Origin: Treponemataceae bacterium | GTDB taxonomy: Bacteria; Spirochaetota; Spirochaetia; Treponematales; Treponemataceae | Length of the DNA: 60,197 nt | Direction of reading: 5' to 3' | Assembly (NCBI GenBank): GCA_024680915.1 | Contig: JAILBN010000070.1 | Coordinates: 1 to 60,197, forward strand | In this document: positions 25,765-34,523 of the stretch, piece by piece | Layout of the letters: each line of letters begins with the position of its first letter | Position numbering within the stretch: position 1 is the first letter of the stretch | Notes under the pieces: generated by a model | What the model saw: only the letters and a program-made list of their open reading frames with translations | Told to the model about the DNA's origin: nothing | Database searches by the model: none | Program-made: the position numbers and the translations under genes

Positions 25765-25779
25765 TTTTCACGTAAAAGT
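25764..25779. promoter_or_regulatory. Operator O4 (rightward start site)
   Basis: ATTTTCACGTAAAAGT matches O1 at 14 of 16 positions. It covers the predicted rightward transcription start and the first base after the -10 element, a standard position for a repressor. Confidence 0.7.
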
Positions 25780-25803
25780 TAATGATTTTTTTTGGAGATT
25801 TTT

Positions 25804-28287
25804 ATGAAAAGACAGAATAATGGAAATTTTTCTTTTTTAGCTGATGATAGGGTTCATCTTGAAGAATCCACAGGGAATATCACTAGAGAGCCATGGCTTA
25901 TGCTTCTGGCAAGAAGAAATCGTCCTCTTACAGATACTCTTTGCTGGGGAATAACTAATAACGGATCTGATTTTGCCCGTATAGGAACCCAGGAAGGAGA
26001 CCTTATTAACGGTTTCGTCCATGAGGATCCTTACAAGACGAGACTTCTGGGCTCTTATATATATTTCAAGGATGAAGACGGAACAATTTTCACTAACAAA
26101 TGGTACCCTCTTCTGAACAAAGAACAGAAGCTTGAGACAGACTTCCAGTTCGGATCCGTAAAAAGCACTACATCTTTCGACAATATAAAGGTAGTTACAG
26201 AAGCCTTCATCCCTGAGGAATACGATTCCCTTATACAGCTGGTAACCGTGACAAACGAAAGCGATAAAGAAAAGAAGCTTGACGTATATTCAGTATCCCC
26301 TGTTAACCTGGGAGATGCAAGAGCCCTGCAATTCTCAGGCTTCAACAGCATGATGATGGCAGGCGGTTTCTATGACAAGGATCTGGATGCCCTGGTTTGG
26401 AGAAATGACTACGGAATTCCCTTCGATAGCGATGAAGATACCATAAAGGGACTTTTCGGCAAGGTTCTGATCCACACGATATCAGAAAAGAGCCTTTCAT
26501 ATAGCATGAAATACGAGGATTTTGTGGGGCATTACACAAACACCATGGCGAACCCCGCCGGTCTCAAGCTTGATAAGCTTCCCTGCAGGAATGCGGAGGA
26601 TATGACCAGCGCACTTTCCGTTCTTCACTTCAAGCTTACCTTAAAAGCAAAGGAAAGCAAGCAGTTTGTAGTCTCTGAATCAGCTGTAAGTACAGAAAAA
26701 TATTACAAGAATAAAGCTGTGATAAAAGAATTATGCAGCAAGCTTAAAGAGCCTGAAAAAATCGAAGTCCTCCTGGAAAAAGTCAAGGCTTCATGGTGCA
26801 AGGAATTTGATCTTTTGAAGCTACAAGTACCTGGGGAGGAGCTTTTCTCCCATTCCTTCCGCTGGCTCCAATACCAATGTGCCATGGTCATGGCTCTGAA
26901 CCGGATGAAATCACGCTTTCACTCTGGCTTTGAATACGGCTTTGGCTTCAGAGACATACTCCAGGATATACTGGCCCTGCTCCCCTATGACACAGACAGG
27001 GTACGAGAATCTCTTCTCTATATCGCCAAACAAATGTTCTCAAAGGGCTCCGCTTATCATAACTTTTACGTCTCTGCTCCGGGAACAACAGATTTCAACG
27101 CCTGTGACGACCCCATATGGTTCATTTTTGCCGTCTGCGAATACATAAAAGAAAGCGGAGATTTCGCCTTTCTGGATGCATTGGTTAAGTATGCGGATGA
27201 AAAGGAAGGCATGACTGCAAAAGAAGGAAGCATATTTGAGCATTGTAAGGTGGCTCTCAGTTATGTCTGGGACAATTCTGAAAATGGACTTCCCATAATG
27301 CATGATGCGGACTGGAATGACGATTTGAGCGGGTATCCTGACCATCTATCCGTAATGGCTGCAGAGATGCTTTATAAGGCATACACTGATTTTGCTGAGC
27401 TATGCGAAAGCTTTGAGGATATGGAGAAAAAAAATATTGCAAAGCACTGTCTGGTAAAAGCCTCCCTTATAAAGGAAACCGTGGACAAGAACTGTATAGA
27501 CTCAAAGGGAGCTTATATAAGGCTTCTAGGACCGGGCTGCGACAAGAAAAAAGCAGTAGGCTCCTCCGACACTGACAAGCTTTTGTTCCTTGAGACCACG
27601 GCTTGGGCAGGTTATTCAGGTATAGCCAATGAAAAGCAATTCATGACCTCCGCGTCAATTGTTAAAGATAAGCTTGCTGCAAAAGGAGGTTTATGCCTTT
27701 GTACCCCTTCAAGGACCCTCGCCGAGGGCAAGCTTCCTGAGGACTGGACTGCTTACAAGAGGAACGCTCCTGGCAAAAAAGAAAACGGAAGCTTTTTCCG
27801 TCATGTGGAATCCTGGTACATTGCATCTCTCTGTCGCTATGGAAAAGGAAAAGAGGCTTGGAAGCTTTTCTATGAGACTCTTCCGGCCGTATGCAGTCAA
27901 GAGGATCCCTACGGCTATGCGGCAGAACGCTTTGTTTATCCAGAATATGTGGCAGGTCCTGCCAGCGTAGAATACATGAGGGCAGGACATACCTGGCTCA
28001 CAGGCACAGCCCCCACCAGACTCCGTGTGGTATGCGAGAACATTTTTGGCTTAAGAGCTTCATACGAAGGACTTATAGTCGATCCCTGCGTACCTTCTGA
28101 CTGGAAAAAATTCAGCGCCAGCAGGAAATTCAGGAATACGATCTTCTATTTCAATTACGAAAATATTTCTGGCCTTGAGAAAGGCGTTAAGGCTTTGTTT
28201 GTGGACGGAAAAGAATGTAAGGCTAATATCATCCCATTAAGCTTCTGCGACGGGAAAAAACATGAAGTAAAGGTTGTCATGGGGTAA
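25804..28287 (+). CDS. GH94 family phosphorylase of unassigned specificity
   Basis: The 827-residue protein is a second, divergent GH94 member. It keeps the barrel signatures HSGFEYGFGFRDILQD and HDADWNDDLSG (general-acid motif DWND at about 503-506) and the C-terminal DPCVPSDWKKFSASRKFRNTIF. Its N-terminal domain is quite unlike the cellobiose phosphorylase in this window: it starts with a short leader followed by REPWLMLLARRNRPLTD. It therefore probably splits another beta-linked gluco-oligosaccharide with phosphate to a sugar 1-phosphate. The ATG at 25804 is preferred because TTTGGAG precedes it; the TTG at 25792 is part of that site. It is followed after 17 bp by a phosphohexomutase, which would take the released sugar 1-phosphate. 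Confidence 0.82.
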   Translation: MKRQNNGNFSFLADDRVHLEESTGNITREPWLMLLARRNRPLTDTLCWGITNNGSDFARIGTQEGDLINGFVHEDPYKTRLLGSYIYFKDEDGTIFTNKWYPLLNKEQKLETDFQFGSVKSTTSFDNIKVVTEAFIPEEYDSLIQLVTVTNESDKEKKLDVYSVSPVNLGDARALQFSGFNSMMMAGGFYDKDLDALVWRNDYGIPFDSDEDTIKGLFGKVLIHTISEKSLSYSMKYEDFVGHYTNTMANPAGLKLDKLPCRNAEDMTSALSVLHFKLTLKAKESKQFVVSESAVSTEKYYKNKAVIKELCSKLKEPEKIEVLLEKVKASWCKEFDLLKLQVPGEELFSHSFRWLQYQCAMVMALNRMKSRFHSGFEYGFGFRDILQDILALLPYDTDRVRESLLYIAKQMFSKGSAYHNFYVSAPGTTDFNACDDPIWFIFAVCEYIKESGDFAFLDALVKYADEKEGMTAKEGSIFEHCKVALSYVWDNSENGLPIMHDADWNDDLSGYPDHLSVMAAEMLYKAYTDFAELCESFEDMEKKNIAKHCLVKASLIKETVDKNCIDSKGAYIRLLGPGCDKKKAVGSSDTDKLLFLETTAWAGYSGIANEKQFMTSASIVKDKLAAKGGLCLCTPSRTLAEGKLPEDWTAYKRNAPGKKENGSFFRHVESWYIASLCRYGKGKEAWKLFYETLPAVCSQEDPYGYAAERFVYPEYVAGPASVEYMRAGHTWLTGTAPTRLRVVCENIFGLRASYEGLIVDPCVPSDWKKFSASRKFRNTIFYFNYENISGLEKGVKALFVDGKECKANIIPLSFCDGKKHEVKVVMG

Positions 28288-28304
28288 ATTGTAAAGGAGA
28301 TTTT

Positions 28305-30335
28305 ATGATAAGGCTTATTGATAAAGGATTTTCCAGTAAGAAGACAGCCCCAAAAAACAAAAAGCCTCTGGAAGCTTTCCTGAAATGCAGGGCTTTTCAG
28401 GATTACCCTTTTCCGGCTCTGGTAGACACTGAAAAAGCACTTGCCCTGCTTTCTCCTGACGCTAACGAGGAAGAATGTGAAAAGGTCTTGATGCTTTCCA
28501 GGTTCTCTTTCATGGGTACTGATGGAATGAGGGGCAAGGTCTTTGCTGAAGACACCAATGGTTTAGATTCCCTCCGCTTGTTCACAGAAGAGAATATCCT
28601 TTCTGGGAAGATCATATCGCTTGCGGTCAAAGCCTTTGTCAGAATGCTGGAAAGGAATGGAATCACAAAAGCAGGAGACAGCTTCTGTACGGGTAACGAC
28701 GGCAGGGATGCAGCTTTCTTATGGAAGCTTTCCTCCTGTATGAACGAAAGCTTTTTGGACTGCGGCATGAAGGTGGATGACATAGGAGTCACCCCTACCC
28801 CCTATGTTCCTCTCTATATGCTTGAAAAGGCACTCCGGGGTGGAGCCATGCTTACGGCAAGCCACAATCCCTCAAACCAAAACGGTATAAAGTTCTTCCT
28901 TGACGGAAAAAAACTTTTGAACGAAGGTCCCCTGGGAGCCTATGCTCTTTCAGCCTATATGTATGAGCTTGCAATGGAGGAGGAAGTAAATCGCGGGCAT
29001 TCTTCCACCGGGCCAGACCTTACCGGGAAGCTCCGCAAAATAGATTACAGCGAAAGACGAAAATCCTTCCTTAATGACTTTCTGCCATCAAATTTCGCAT
29101 CGGAACTAAGTAAATCTACGCTTTTCATAGATGCTGCCAACGGGGCCTGGACAGAAACGGTATCATCGTTTTTTAAAGAGAACGGCCTTCCTTTCATACT
29201 TACGAGCGCAGCTCCCACAGGCTTCAACATTAACGCAGGTTGTGGAGTGGCAGAGCTAGAAGGTCACGACTCCTACACGAAAGACGTAATTCCCTACTCG
29301 CCTGACATTGTGAAAGCCGTATACAAGAAAGGCTCCGCATCACAAGGAAATGCGGGCGCACCTGTTTTCGGTATCGCACTTGATGGTGACGGAGACAGAG
29401 GCTTTGTTCTGGGTTATGAGCAAGAGACAGACTCCGTAAAAGTCTACGACGGCGACGAGGAAGCTTTTTTAATCGCGACTATCATGAAGGCTGCCGAAAT
29501 GAGCCCACAAACCGCCACCCCAAGCAAAAAAGCAGTCTGCACCGTGGAGTCGGACGTCATGGCTCCTGTATGGATGAAAGAAAAGCTGGGGTTGGAATGT
29601 GACCTTGTTGATGTGGGTGACAAATGGATATGCAACTATCCGGAGGACAAGCTTTCTATAGGCTTTGAATCCTCAGGACACGTAATAATTCCCTGCCAGG
29701 TACAAACTCCATCCGGCAAAAAGCTCCTTCTGACTGGCAACGGTATGTTTACGGCTCTGACCACCATCCTTGCTTTGCTGAAGGGAGAGAAAAGCTTCGA
29801 GAGAGGCTTCTCAAAAACTTATTACACTTACTATGTGAATAAAAACCTTTTTTATCCAGACAGCCTCATATGGAATAAGGACATAGAAATTATGGAGGAG
29901 GGTCTCAAAGAGCTGGGAAAAGAGAGAAAAAAGCTTCCCGGGCTTGAAGTAAAAAGAAGGATCTTCAAGGATCCTGACCTTCTTGCCTATTCACTTTATC
30001 AGGGCGGTATGCAAATAGCTCTGCTTTTCAGCCGTAATTCTGGAACTGAAGACAAGAATGCAGTTTATTTGAAATGCAGGCCGGACTTAAAAAGCATGCT
30101 GCTCCCCATAGCCCGCTCTGTTTGCGAAAACCATAGGAAGTCCATGAGAAATAAAAACTCTCCTGAAGCTAAATATATGGAAAAGGCGAAAAAGCTTTTT
30201 GCTGAAAAAGGCTCCTTTGAGGCAAAAGAACTCACACAGGATCTTCCCCTTGCCACCGCTGTTCTCCATGCCCTTGAAAGGGAAGGCAAAGTCCTAAAGG
30301 AAAAAAACAGATACAGGGCTATAGAAAGTTTTTGA
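28305..30335 (+). CDS. Phosphohexomutase (phosphoglucomutase/phosphomannomutase family)
   Basis: The 676-residue protein belongs to the alpha-D-phosphohexomutase superfamily. FMGTDGMRGKV (about 69-79) forms the phosphate-binding start and TASHNPS (184-190) holds the phosphorylated Ser186. DGDGDR (360-365) is the magnesium site, and GFESSGHVI with FSRNSGTED supplies the sugar and phosphate loops. It is longer than typical 450- to 580-residue members because of an N-terminal lead-in and a C-terminal extension. With the GH94 enzyme just upstream, it should convert the phosphorolysis product (sugar 1-phosphate) into the 6-phosphate. Its last 17 bp overlap the end of the convergent regulator gene. 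Confidence 0.85.
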   Translation: MIRLIDKGFSSKKTAPKNKKPLEAFLKCRAFQDYPFPALVDTEKALALLSPDANEEECEKVLMLSRFSFMGTDGMRGKVFAEDTNGLDSLRLFTEENILSGKIISLAVKAFVRMLERNGITKAGDSFCTGNDGRDAAFLWKLSSCMNESFLDCGMKVDDIGVTPTPYVPLYMLEKALRGGAMLTASHNPSNQNGIKFFLDGKKLLNEGPLGAYALSAYMYELAMEEEVNRGHSSTGPDLTGKLRKIDYSERRKSFLNDFLPSNFASELSKSTLFIDAANGAWTETVSSFFKENGLPFILTSAAPTGFNINAGCGVAELEGHDSYTKDVIPYSPDIVKAVYKKGSASQGNAGAPVFGIALDGDGDRGFVLGYEQETDSVKVYDGDEEAFLIATIMKAAEMSPQTATPSKKAVCTVESDVMAPVWMKEKLGLECDLVDVGDKWICNYPEDKLSIGFESSGHVIIPCQVQTPSGKKLLLTGNGMFTALTTILALLKGEKSFERGFSKTYYTYYVNKNLFYPDSLIWNKDIEIMEEGLKELGKERKKLPGLEVKRRIFKDPDLLAYSLYQGGMQIALLFSRNSGTEDKNAVYLKCRPDLKSMLLPIARSVCENHRKSMRNKNSPEAKYMEKAKKLFAEKGSFEAKELTQDLPLATAVLHALEREGKVLKEKNRYRAIESF

Positions 30336-31788
30336 CAGCAGAAGCCATTCTTGCCACAGTCTCCTGAATTGATTCCCTGCTTATACCAGAATAATTAATA
30401 ACAAAAAGAGCCTTGTCATCGTCAGGGCTTTTTTTGGCCTGGTAATATTCAGAAAGGAGGGGGATGTCAAGGCCATTCTCAAAAAAGCCTTCCTGCAGGG
30501 TCTTCCCAGATACTGGCAGCTTGAAGTCCAGTAAAAAGTGAAGACCGGCATTCTCTTCCCTAATGGAACATTTTTCAGCGAAAGCACTGGAATTAATAGC
30601 CTGGACAAGGCTGTTCCTTAGGTTTCTGTAGTAGTTTTTCATACGGATTATATGCTTTTCATAAGCACCAGAAGACATAAAACGACTCAGGGCATACTGT
30701 TCAAAGACAGATACAGGACAAGACATAAAACTAGCCCTGCTTCTGAAAAGCTCGATGAGAGAAGGAGGAAGGACCATATAGCTTATACGGTATGAAGGAG
30801 AAAGGGTCTTAGAAAAAGTGTTGGTATACAAAACATGCCCGGCTCCTTTTTGCCCTTCCTTACAGGAAGAGCCGAATAGGGTCTCCAAGGGCTGTCCGGT
30901 GAAACGGAATTCGCTGTCATAATCATCCTCGATAATAAAGCGGTCTTCCCTTTCAGAAGCCCAGGTCAGAAGCTCCTCCCTCCTGCTTAGACTCATGACA
31001 GTTCCAGTAGGGAAATGATGGGATGGAGAGACATGAACGACCGAGCCTCCCAGCTGTCTGACTTGGTTAACCTTTATTCCATCCCCATCCACATCGATGG
31101 GAAGGCATTTTGCCCCGTTCATTTTAAAAACCGAGGAGATTTTTCTGTAACCCGGATTTTCCACGCAATACACAGCATTTCGACCGAAAAGCGATACAGA
31201 AATAAAAGAGATGTATTCACTTCCGGCACCTATGACTATCTGAGAGGGAGAAATATCTATATCACGGAAGCAGCTCAAGTAACGGGCGATTTCCTCTCTC
31301 AGCTCAAAAACTCCCTCCGGTGGCGGACTTTTCAGAAGGGATTCATGAGGAGCCTTCAGTACATCTCGCATACAGGAGTTCCAGACGCTGAAAGGAAATT
31401 TCTGGTAGTTGACGGAGTTTGTACGTAAATCGGCGAAGACTTTTTTCCTTTCAAGCCCCTTTTCCTTTGCCGGACTAAAGTCAGACTGGAGTCCAGCAGA
31501 CTCCTGTAGAAGAGACTTCCTCTGCGAAGCCTCAGGAACATCGATATAATCAGCTGTGGCAAAGAAGCCTTTTTTCTCCACGGAATACATATAGCCCTCT
31601 GAAATAAGCCGGGCATAGGCATTAGCCACAGTTATTACGCTTACTCCCAAATGGGAGGCAAGACTCCTTTTTGACGGAAGCTTTTCGTTTTTCTTTATTT
31701 TATCACCAGTAATAAGCTCTTTTATGGTTTTATATAGATATTCGCATAGGCTCATATTGCCCCGCAGCTGGAAATCGCAGGTTATCAT
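30319..31788 (-). CDS. pdxR: MocR/PdxR-type regulator (GntR helix-turn-helix fused to aminotransferase fold)
   Basis: From the chosen start at 31788 (GGAGGG upstream) the 489-residue protein has an N-terminal winged helix of the GntR type: SLCEYLYKTIKELI, then LPSKRSLASHLGVSVITVANAYARLISEGY. A linker follows, then a class I aminotransferase-like domain with VIGAGSEY, EDDYDSEFRF and TNTFSKTLSPSYRI, whose lysine would bind PLP. Frames extending upstream to 31980 lack coding character. MocR proteins of this PdxR branch sense pyridoxal phosphate and control vitamin B6 genes. It is divergent from a pyridoxal kinase gene, which strongly supports that role. The symbol is by context. Confidence 0.8.
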   Translation of the reverse strand: MITCDFQLRGNMSLCEYLYKTIKELITGDKIKKNEKLPSKRSLASHLGVSVITVANAYARLISEGYMYSVEKKGFFATADYIDVPEASQRKSLLQESAGLQSDFSPAKEKGLERKKVFADLRTNSVNYQKFPFSVWNSCMRDVLKAPHESLLKSPPPEGVFELREEIARYLSCFRDIDISPSQIVIGAGSEYISFISVSLFGRNAVYCVENPGYRKISSVFKMNGAKCLPIDVDGDGIKVNQVRQLGGSVVHVSPSHHFPTGTVMSLSRREELLTWASEREDRFIIEDDYDSEFRFTGQPLETLFGSSCKEGQKGAGHVLYTNTFSKTLSPSYRISYMVLPPSLIELFRSRASFMSCPVSVFEQYALSRFMSSGAYEKHIIRMKNYYRNLRNSLVQAINSSAFAEKCSIREENAGLHFLLDFKLPVSGKTLQEGFFENGLDIPLLSEYYQAKKSPDDDKALFVINYSGISRESIQETVARMASAVKNFL

Positions 31789-31852
31789 ATAGACTTTCCC
31801 TCCTTTGTTTCTAGTTTCTTTGAGGTCAGCCGCTGAAACTGCCAGAAGCTCG

Positions 31853-31905
31853 AATCTGGTTATATCATATCTTATGAAAAATGGATATAGGCATAAGACC
31901 AGATT
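31853..31905. promoter_or_regulatory. Nested inverted repeat between pdxR and pdxY
   Basis: AATCTGG (31853-31859) pairs with CCAGATT (31899-31905), and inside it CTTATG (31871-31876) pairs with CATAAG (31892-31897). The 53-bp structure is central in the 216-bp divergent intergenic region and is a good candidate binding site for the MocR/PdxR-type regulator. Confidence 0.5.
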
Positions 31906-32004
31906 TTGCGTATTTTTTGATTGTACAGGATGCCCTGACCCGGCGAAATCGAACATAAAAGCGCGGCATTCCAAACACAATATAACTCTGTAAGAGGTTC
32001 AATT

Positions 32005-32832
32005 ATGGATAAAAGACTTTTAACAATTCAGGATATTTCCTGTGTAGGACAGTGCTCCCTCACTGTGGCACTTCCTGTCATCTCTGCCTGCGGAATAGAG
32101 ACCGCAGTACTTCCCAGCTCTGTCCTTTCCACCCATACGGCAGGCTTTACAGGCTATACTTTTCGTGATCTGACATCCGACATGGATTCAATTCTTGCCC
32201 ACTGGAAAAAAGAGAAAATCACATTCGACGCTTTTTATACTGGTTATGTATCAGAAGACCAGATTCCTATAATCCTCCGCATTATGGAGGAGACAGCCCG
32301 TAAGGGTGCTTTACGTATCGTTGACCCAGTAATGGCGGATAACGGAAAGCTATACCCAGGCTTCAAGGACTCCTTTCCATCAAAGATGGCAGAGCTCTGC
32401 AAGGGTGCCGACGTTATAATGCCTAATCTTACTGAAGCAGCCTTCCTGCTTGGTCAGGAATATGTGGGCTCAGGCTACACAAAAGATTTTATTGAAGATA
32501 TGCTCAAAAAGCTCTATAACCTTGGGGCAAAGAATGTTGTTCTTACAGGTGTAAGCTTCAAGGAGGACGAGCTTGGATGTGCCTGCTATGACGGAAAGAC
32601 TGTCACCTACTACTTCAACAAAAAAATTGATGTGGCCATGCACGGGACAGGAGATGTTTACGCCTCCTCCTTCGCAGGTGCCCTTTGCCGTGGGAAGACA
32701 ATACCGGAAGCTGCCGCCCTTGCAGCAGATTTCGTAGTTGAGAGCATCAAGGCGACAATGGGAGACAAGGACCACTGGTACGGTGTAAAGTTCGAGAAAG
32801 CTCTGCCCTACCTGATGGAAAGACTTAAGTAA
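32005..32832 (+). CDS. pdxY: Pyridoxal/pyridoxamine kinase
   Basis: The 275-residue protein starts RLLTIQDISCVGQCSLTVALPVISACGIETAVLPSSVLSTHT. This is the form of PdxY/PdxK-type ribokinase-fold kinases common in Firmicutes and spirochaetes. FDAFYTGYVSEDQIPII, VDPVMADNGKLY, MPNLTEAAFLLG and the anion-hole motif HGTGDVYAS complete the family signature. It phosphorylates pyridoxal (and possibly pyridoxamine) to the 5'-phosphate with ATP. It is divergent from a MocR/PdxR-type regulator and followed by two PLP-dependent enzymes, so it may supply their cofactor. Confidence 0.9.
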   Translation: MDKRLLTIQDISCVGQCSLTVALPVISACGIETAVLPSSVLSTHTAGFTGYTFRDLTSDMDSILAHWKKEKITFDAFYTGYVSEDQIPIILRIMEETARKGALRIVDPVMADNGKLYPGFKDSFPSKMAELCKGADVIMPNLTEAAFLLGQEYVGSGYTKDFIEDMLKKLYNLGAKNVVLTGVSFKEDELGCACYDGKTVTYYFNKKIDVAMHGTGDVYASSFAGALCRGKTIPEAAALAADFVVESIKATMGDKDHWYGVKFEKALPYLMERLK

Positions 32833-32844
32833 TTTTTCTTTTCT

Positions 32845-32868
32845 TTGCCCGGTATCTCAGCCGGGCAA
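32845..32868. terminator. Stem-loop after pdxY
   Basis: TTGCCCGG and CCGGGCAA form a perfect 8-bp stem with an 8-base loop; flanking T-rich and A-rich runs extend the pairing. It lies about 12 bases after the kinase stop codon. There is no T tract directly after the stem, so it is a 3' stem-loop rather than a textbook intrinsic terminator. Confidence 0.6.
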
Positions 32869-32877
32869 GAAAAAGAA

Positions 32878-33042
32878 AACAATTGGTAAAAAAAATATCA
32901 ATTATTTTTCTTTATGCTATTGTACATAAAAGAAATATGGTGTACTCTCATTCTCACGTTTTAATAAAAAAAATAACTGCCGTTGACAGCTTGTATTTCC
33001 CTTTGGCAGCATTAGACTGCTGCCCCGTAATGGAGAACGTAG
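32878..33042 (+). promoter_or_regulatory. Leader of the diaminobutyrate aminotransferase gene
   Basis: The 165-bp gap after the pdxY stem-loop is AT-rich. It holds a TTGACA box and an inverted TTGTACA...TGTAC pair (around 32919-32945). No convincing -10 at the right spacing was found, so the promoter is not placed. ATGGAGAAC lies just before the start codon. Confidence 0.3.
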
Positions 33043-34404
33043 ATGGTTCAGAATAATGCATCTGAATGCACCAATCAGTATTACATTACCAGACAGGAAT
33101 CCACTGAATCCAACGCACGCAGCTATCCCCGCAAATTCCCATTTGCACTGGCAAAAGCCAAGGGATCCTGGGTTGAGGATGTCGAAGGAAACAAGTATCT
33201 GGATTTTTTGTGCGGAGCAGGCACTCTTGCACTTGGTCACAATGATCCTGAAGTAAATCAGGCCATGGTTGAAATGCTTACAAGCGATGTACCGCTTCAC
33301 ACACTGGATTTAACGACTCCGGTAAAGGATGCTTTCGTACACACGCTTCTCTCACTCCTACCGGATGAACTGAAAAATAACGCGAAAATTCAATTCTGCA
33401 GCCCATCCGGCACAGACGCCACAGACGCAGCTCTTAAGCTTTGCAAGACGGCAACAGGCCGTTCTTCTGTAATAGCTTTCCAAGGTGGTTATCATGGAAT
33501 GGGACATGGAGCTTTAGCTTGTACAGGAAATCTTAACGCCAAGACAAAGGTGGCAGGCTTAATGCCTGACGTCCACTTTTTTCCATTTCCCTATTCCTAC
33601 CGTTGTCCCTTCGGAATCGGGGGTGAAGCCGGAATCGATGCAGCCTGCGCCTTTTTCGAGAGGACTCTAAAAGATCCTGAATGTGGAATAACAAAGCCTG
33701 CAGCAGTCATAATAGAACCAATACAGGGTGAAGGCGGTGTAATACCAGCTCCTGTCAAGTTCCTGCAGACAATACGCAGGGTAACGGAAGAACTGGACAT
33801 TCCTATGATTGTGGATGAGATTCAGTGCGGAATAGGACGCTCCGGTAAATTCTTCGCCTTCGAATACGCAGGCATAGTCCCGGACGTAATCCTCGCATCA
33901 AAAGCAATCGGTGGCTCACAGCCTCTTTCTGTAGTCATATACAACAAAAAGCTGGACAAGTGGACCGCAGGGGCCCACGCCGGGACCTTCCGTGGTAACC
34001 AGCTTGCCATGAGAGCCGGAACCGTCGTCATGAACCGGGTATCAAAGCCGGAATTCCTTGCCGACGTAGCAGCTAAAGGTGAGATTATCAAAAATCGCCT
34101 TCTTTCACTTAAAGACAAGGTTTCTATAATAGGCGAAGTACGAGGGAAAGGCCTTATGGTCGGTACTGAGTTCATAGATTCCAAGGCTGCACCTGATTCA
34201 CTGGGCTCACGTCCAGCCTGTGGTGATATAGCCGCAAAGGTTCAGAAGCTTTGCTTCGAGAACGGTCTTGTGGTGGAGAAAGGCGGAAGGAATGGAGCCG
34301 TCATGCGTTGTCTCTGCGCTCTCAATATAAGCCGTGAGGATATCGACAAGGCTATGGACATCTTTGAGAAGTGCGTTTTTGAAGTTGATAAGATGTATAA
34401 ATAA
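33043..34404 (+). CDS. dat: L-2,4-diaminobutyrate:2-oxoglutarate aminotransferase
   Basis: The 453-residue class III aminotransferase has YLDFLCGAGTLALGHNDP near its start, CSPSGTDATDAALKL and GGYHGMGHGALACTGN for cofactor binding. EPIQGEGG, VDEIQCGIGRSGKFFA (Asp258) and VILASKAIGG, with the PLP lysine Lys287, follow. GTFRGNQLAM completes the family. These are features of DABA aminotransferases (Dat/EctB), which make L-2,4-diaminobutyrate from aspartate semialdehyde with glutamate. The absence of ectoine genes and the nearby diaminobutyrate decarboxylase favour the Dat role in 1,3-diaminopropane synthesis over ectoine. It lies downstream of pdxY with an unusually compact B6-related context. 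Confidence 0.85.
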   Translation: MVQNNASECTNQYYITRQESTESNARSYPRKFPFALAKAKGSWVEDVEGNKYLDFLCGAGTLALGHNDPEVNQAMVEMLTSDVPLHTLDLTTPVKDAFVHTLLSLLPDELKNNAKIQFCSPSGTDATDAALKLCKTATGRSSVIAFQGGYHGMGHGALACTGNLNAKTKVAGLMPDVHFFPFPYSYRCPFGIGGEAGIDAACAFFERTLKDPECGITKPAAVIIEPIQGEGGVIPAPVKFLQTIRRVTEELDIPMIVDEIQCGIGRSGKFFAFEYAGIVPDVILASKAIGGSQPLSVVIYNKKLDKWTAGAHAGTFRGNQLAMRAGTVVMNRVSKPEFLADVAAKGEIIKNRLLSLKDKVSIIGEVRGKGLMVGTEFIDSKAAPDSLGSRPACGDIAAKVQKLCFENGLVVEKGGRNGAVMRCLCALNISREDIDKAMDIFEKCVFEVDKMYK

Positions 34405-34420
34405 GCATACAGCTTTTTGA

Positions 34421-34471
34421 AAAAAAAGGTCAGTTTTGACTGTCTACGGACTTCAGGACTGGCCTTTTTTT
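34421..34471. terminator. Bidirectional terminator between dat and the SulP gene
   Basis: AAAAAAAGGTCAG pairs with CTGGCCTTTTTTT (one G-U pair), so a T tract follows the stem on both strands. It serves the convergent dat and SulP genes. A second perfect hairpin, GGCAGGC/GCCTGCC (34474-34493), adjoins it. Confidence 0.75.
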
Positions 34472-34523
34472 ATGGCAGGCTAAAAAGCCTGCCCTTTATA
34501 GTCTTTATACGTTGTCTCTTGAT

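Noticed and set aside
33043-34404. Ectoine synthesis (EctB) as function of the aminotransferase
   Set aside because: No ectA or ectC is nearby, while a diaminobutyrate decarboxylase is.
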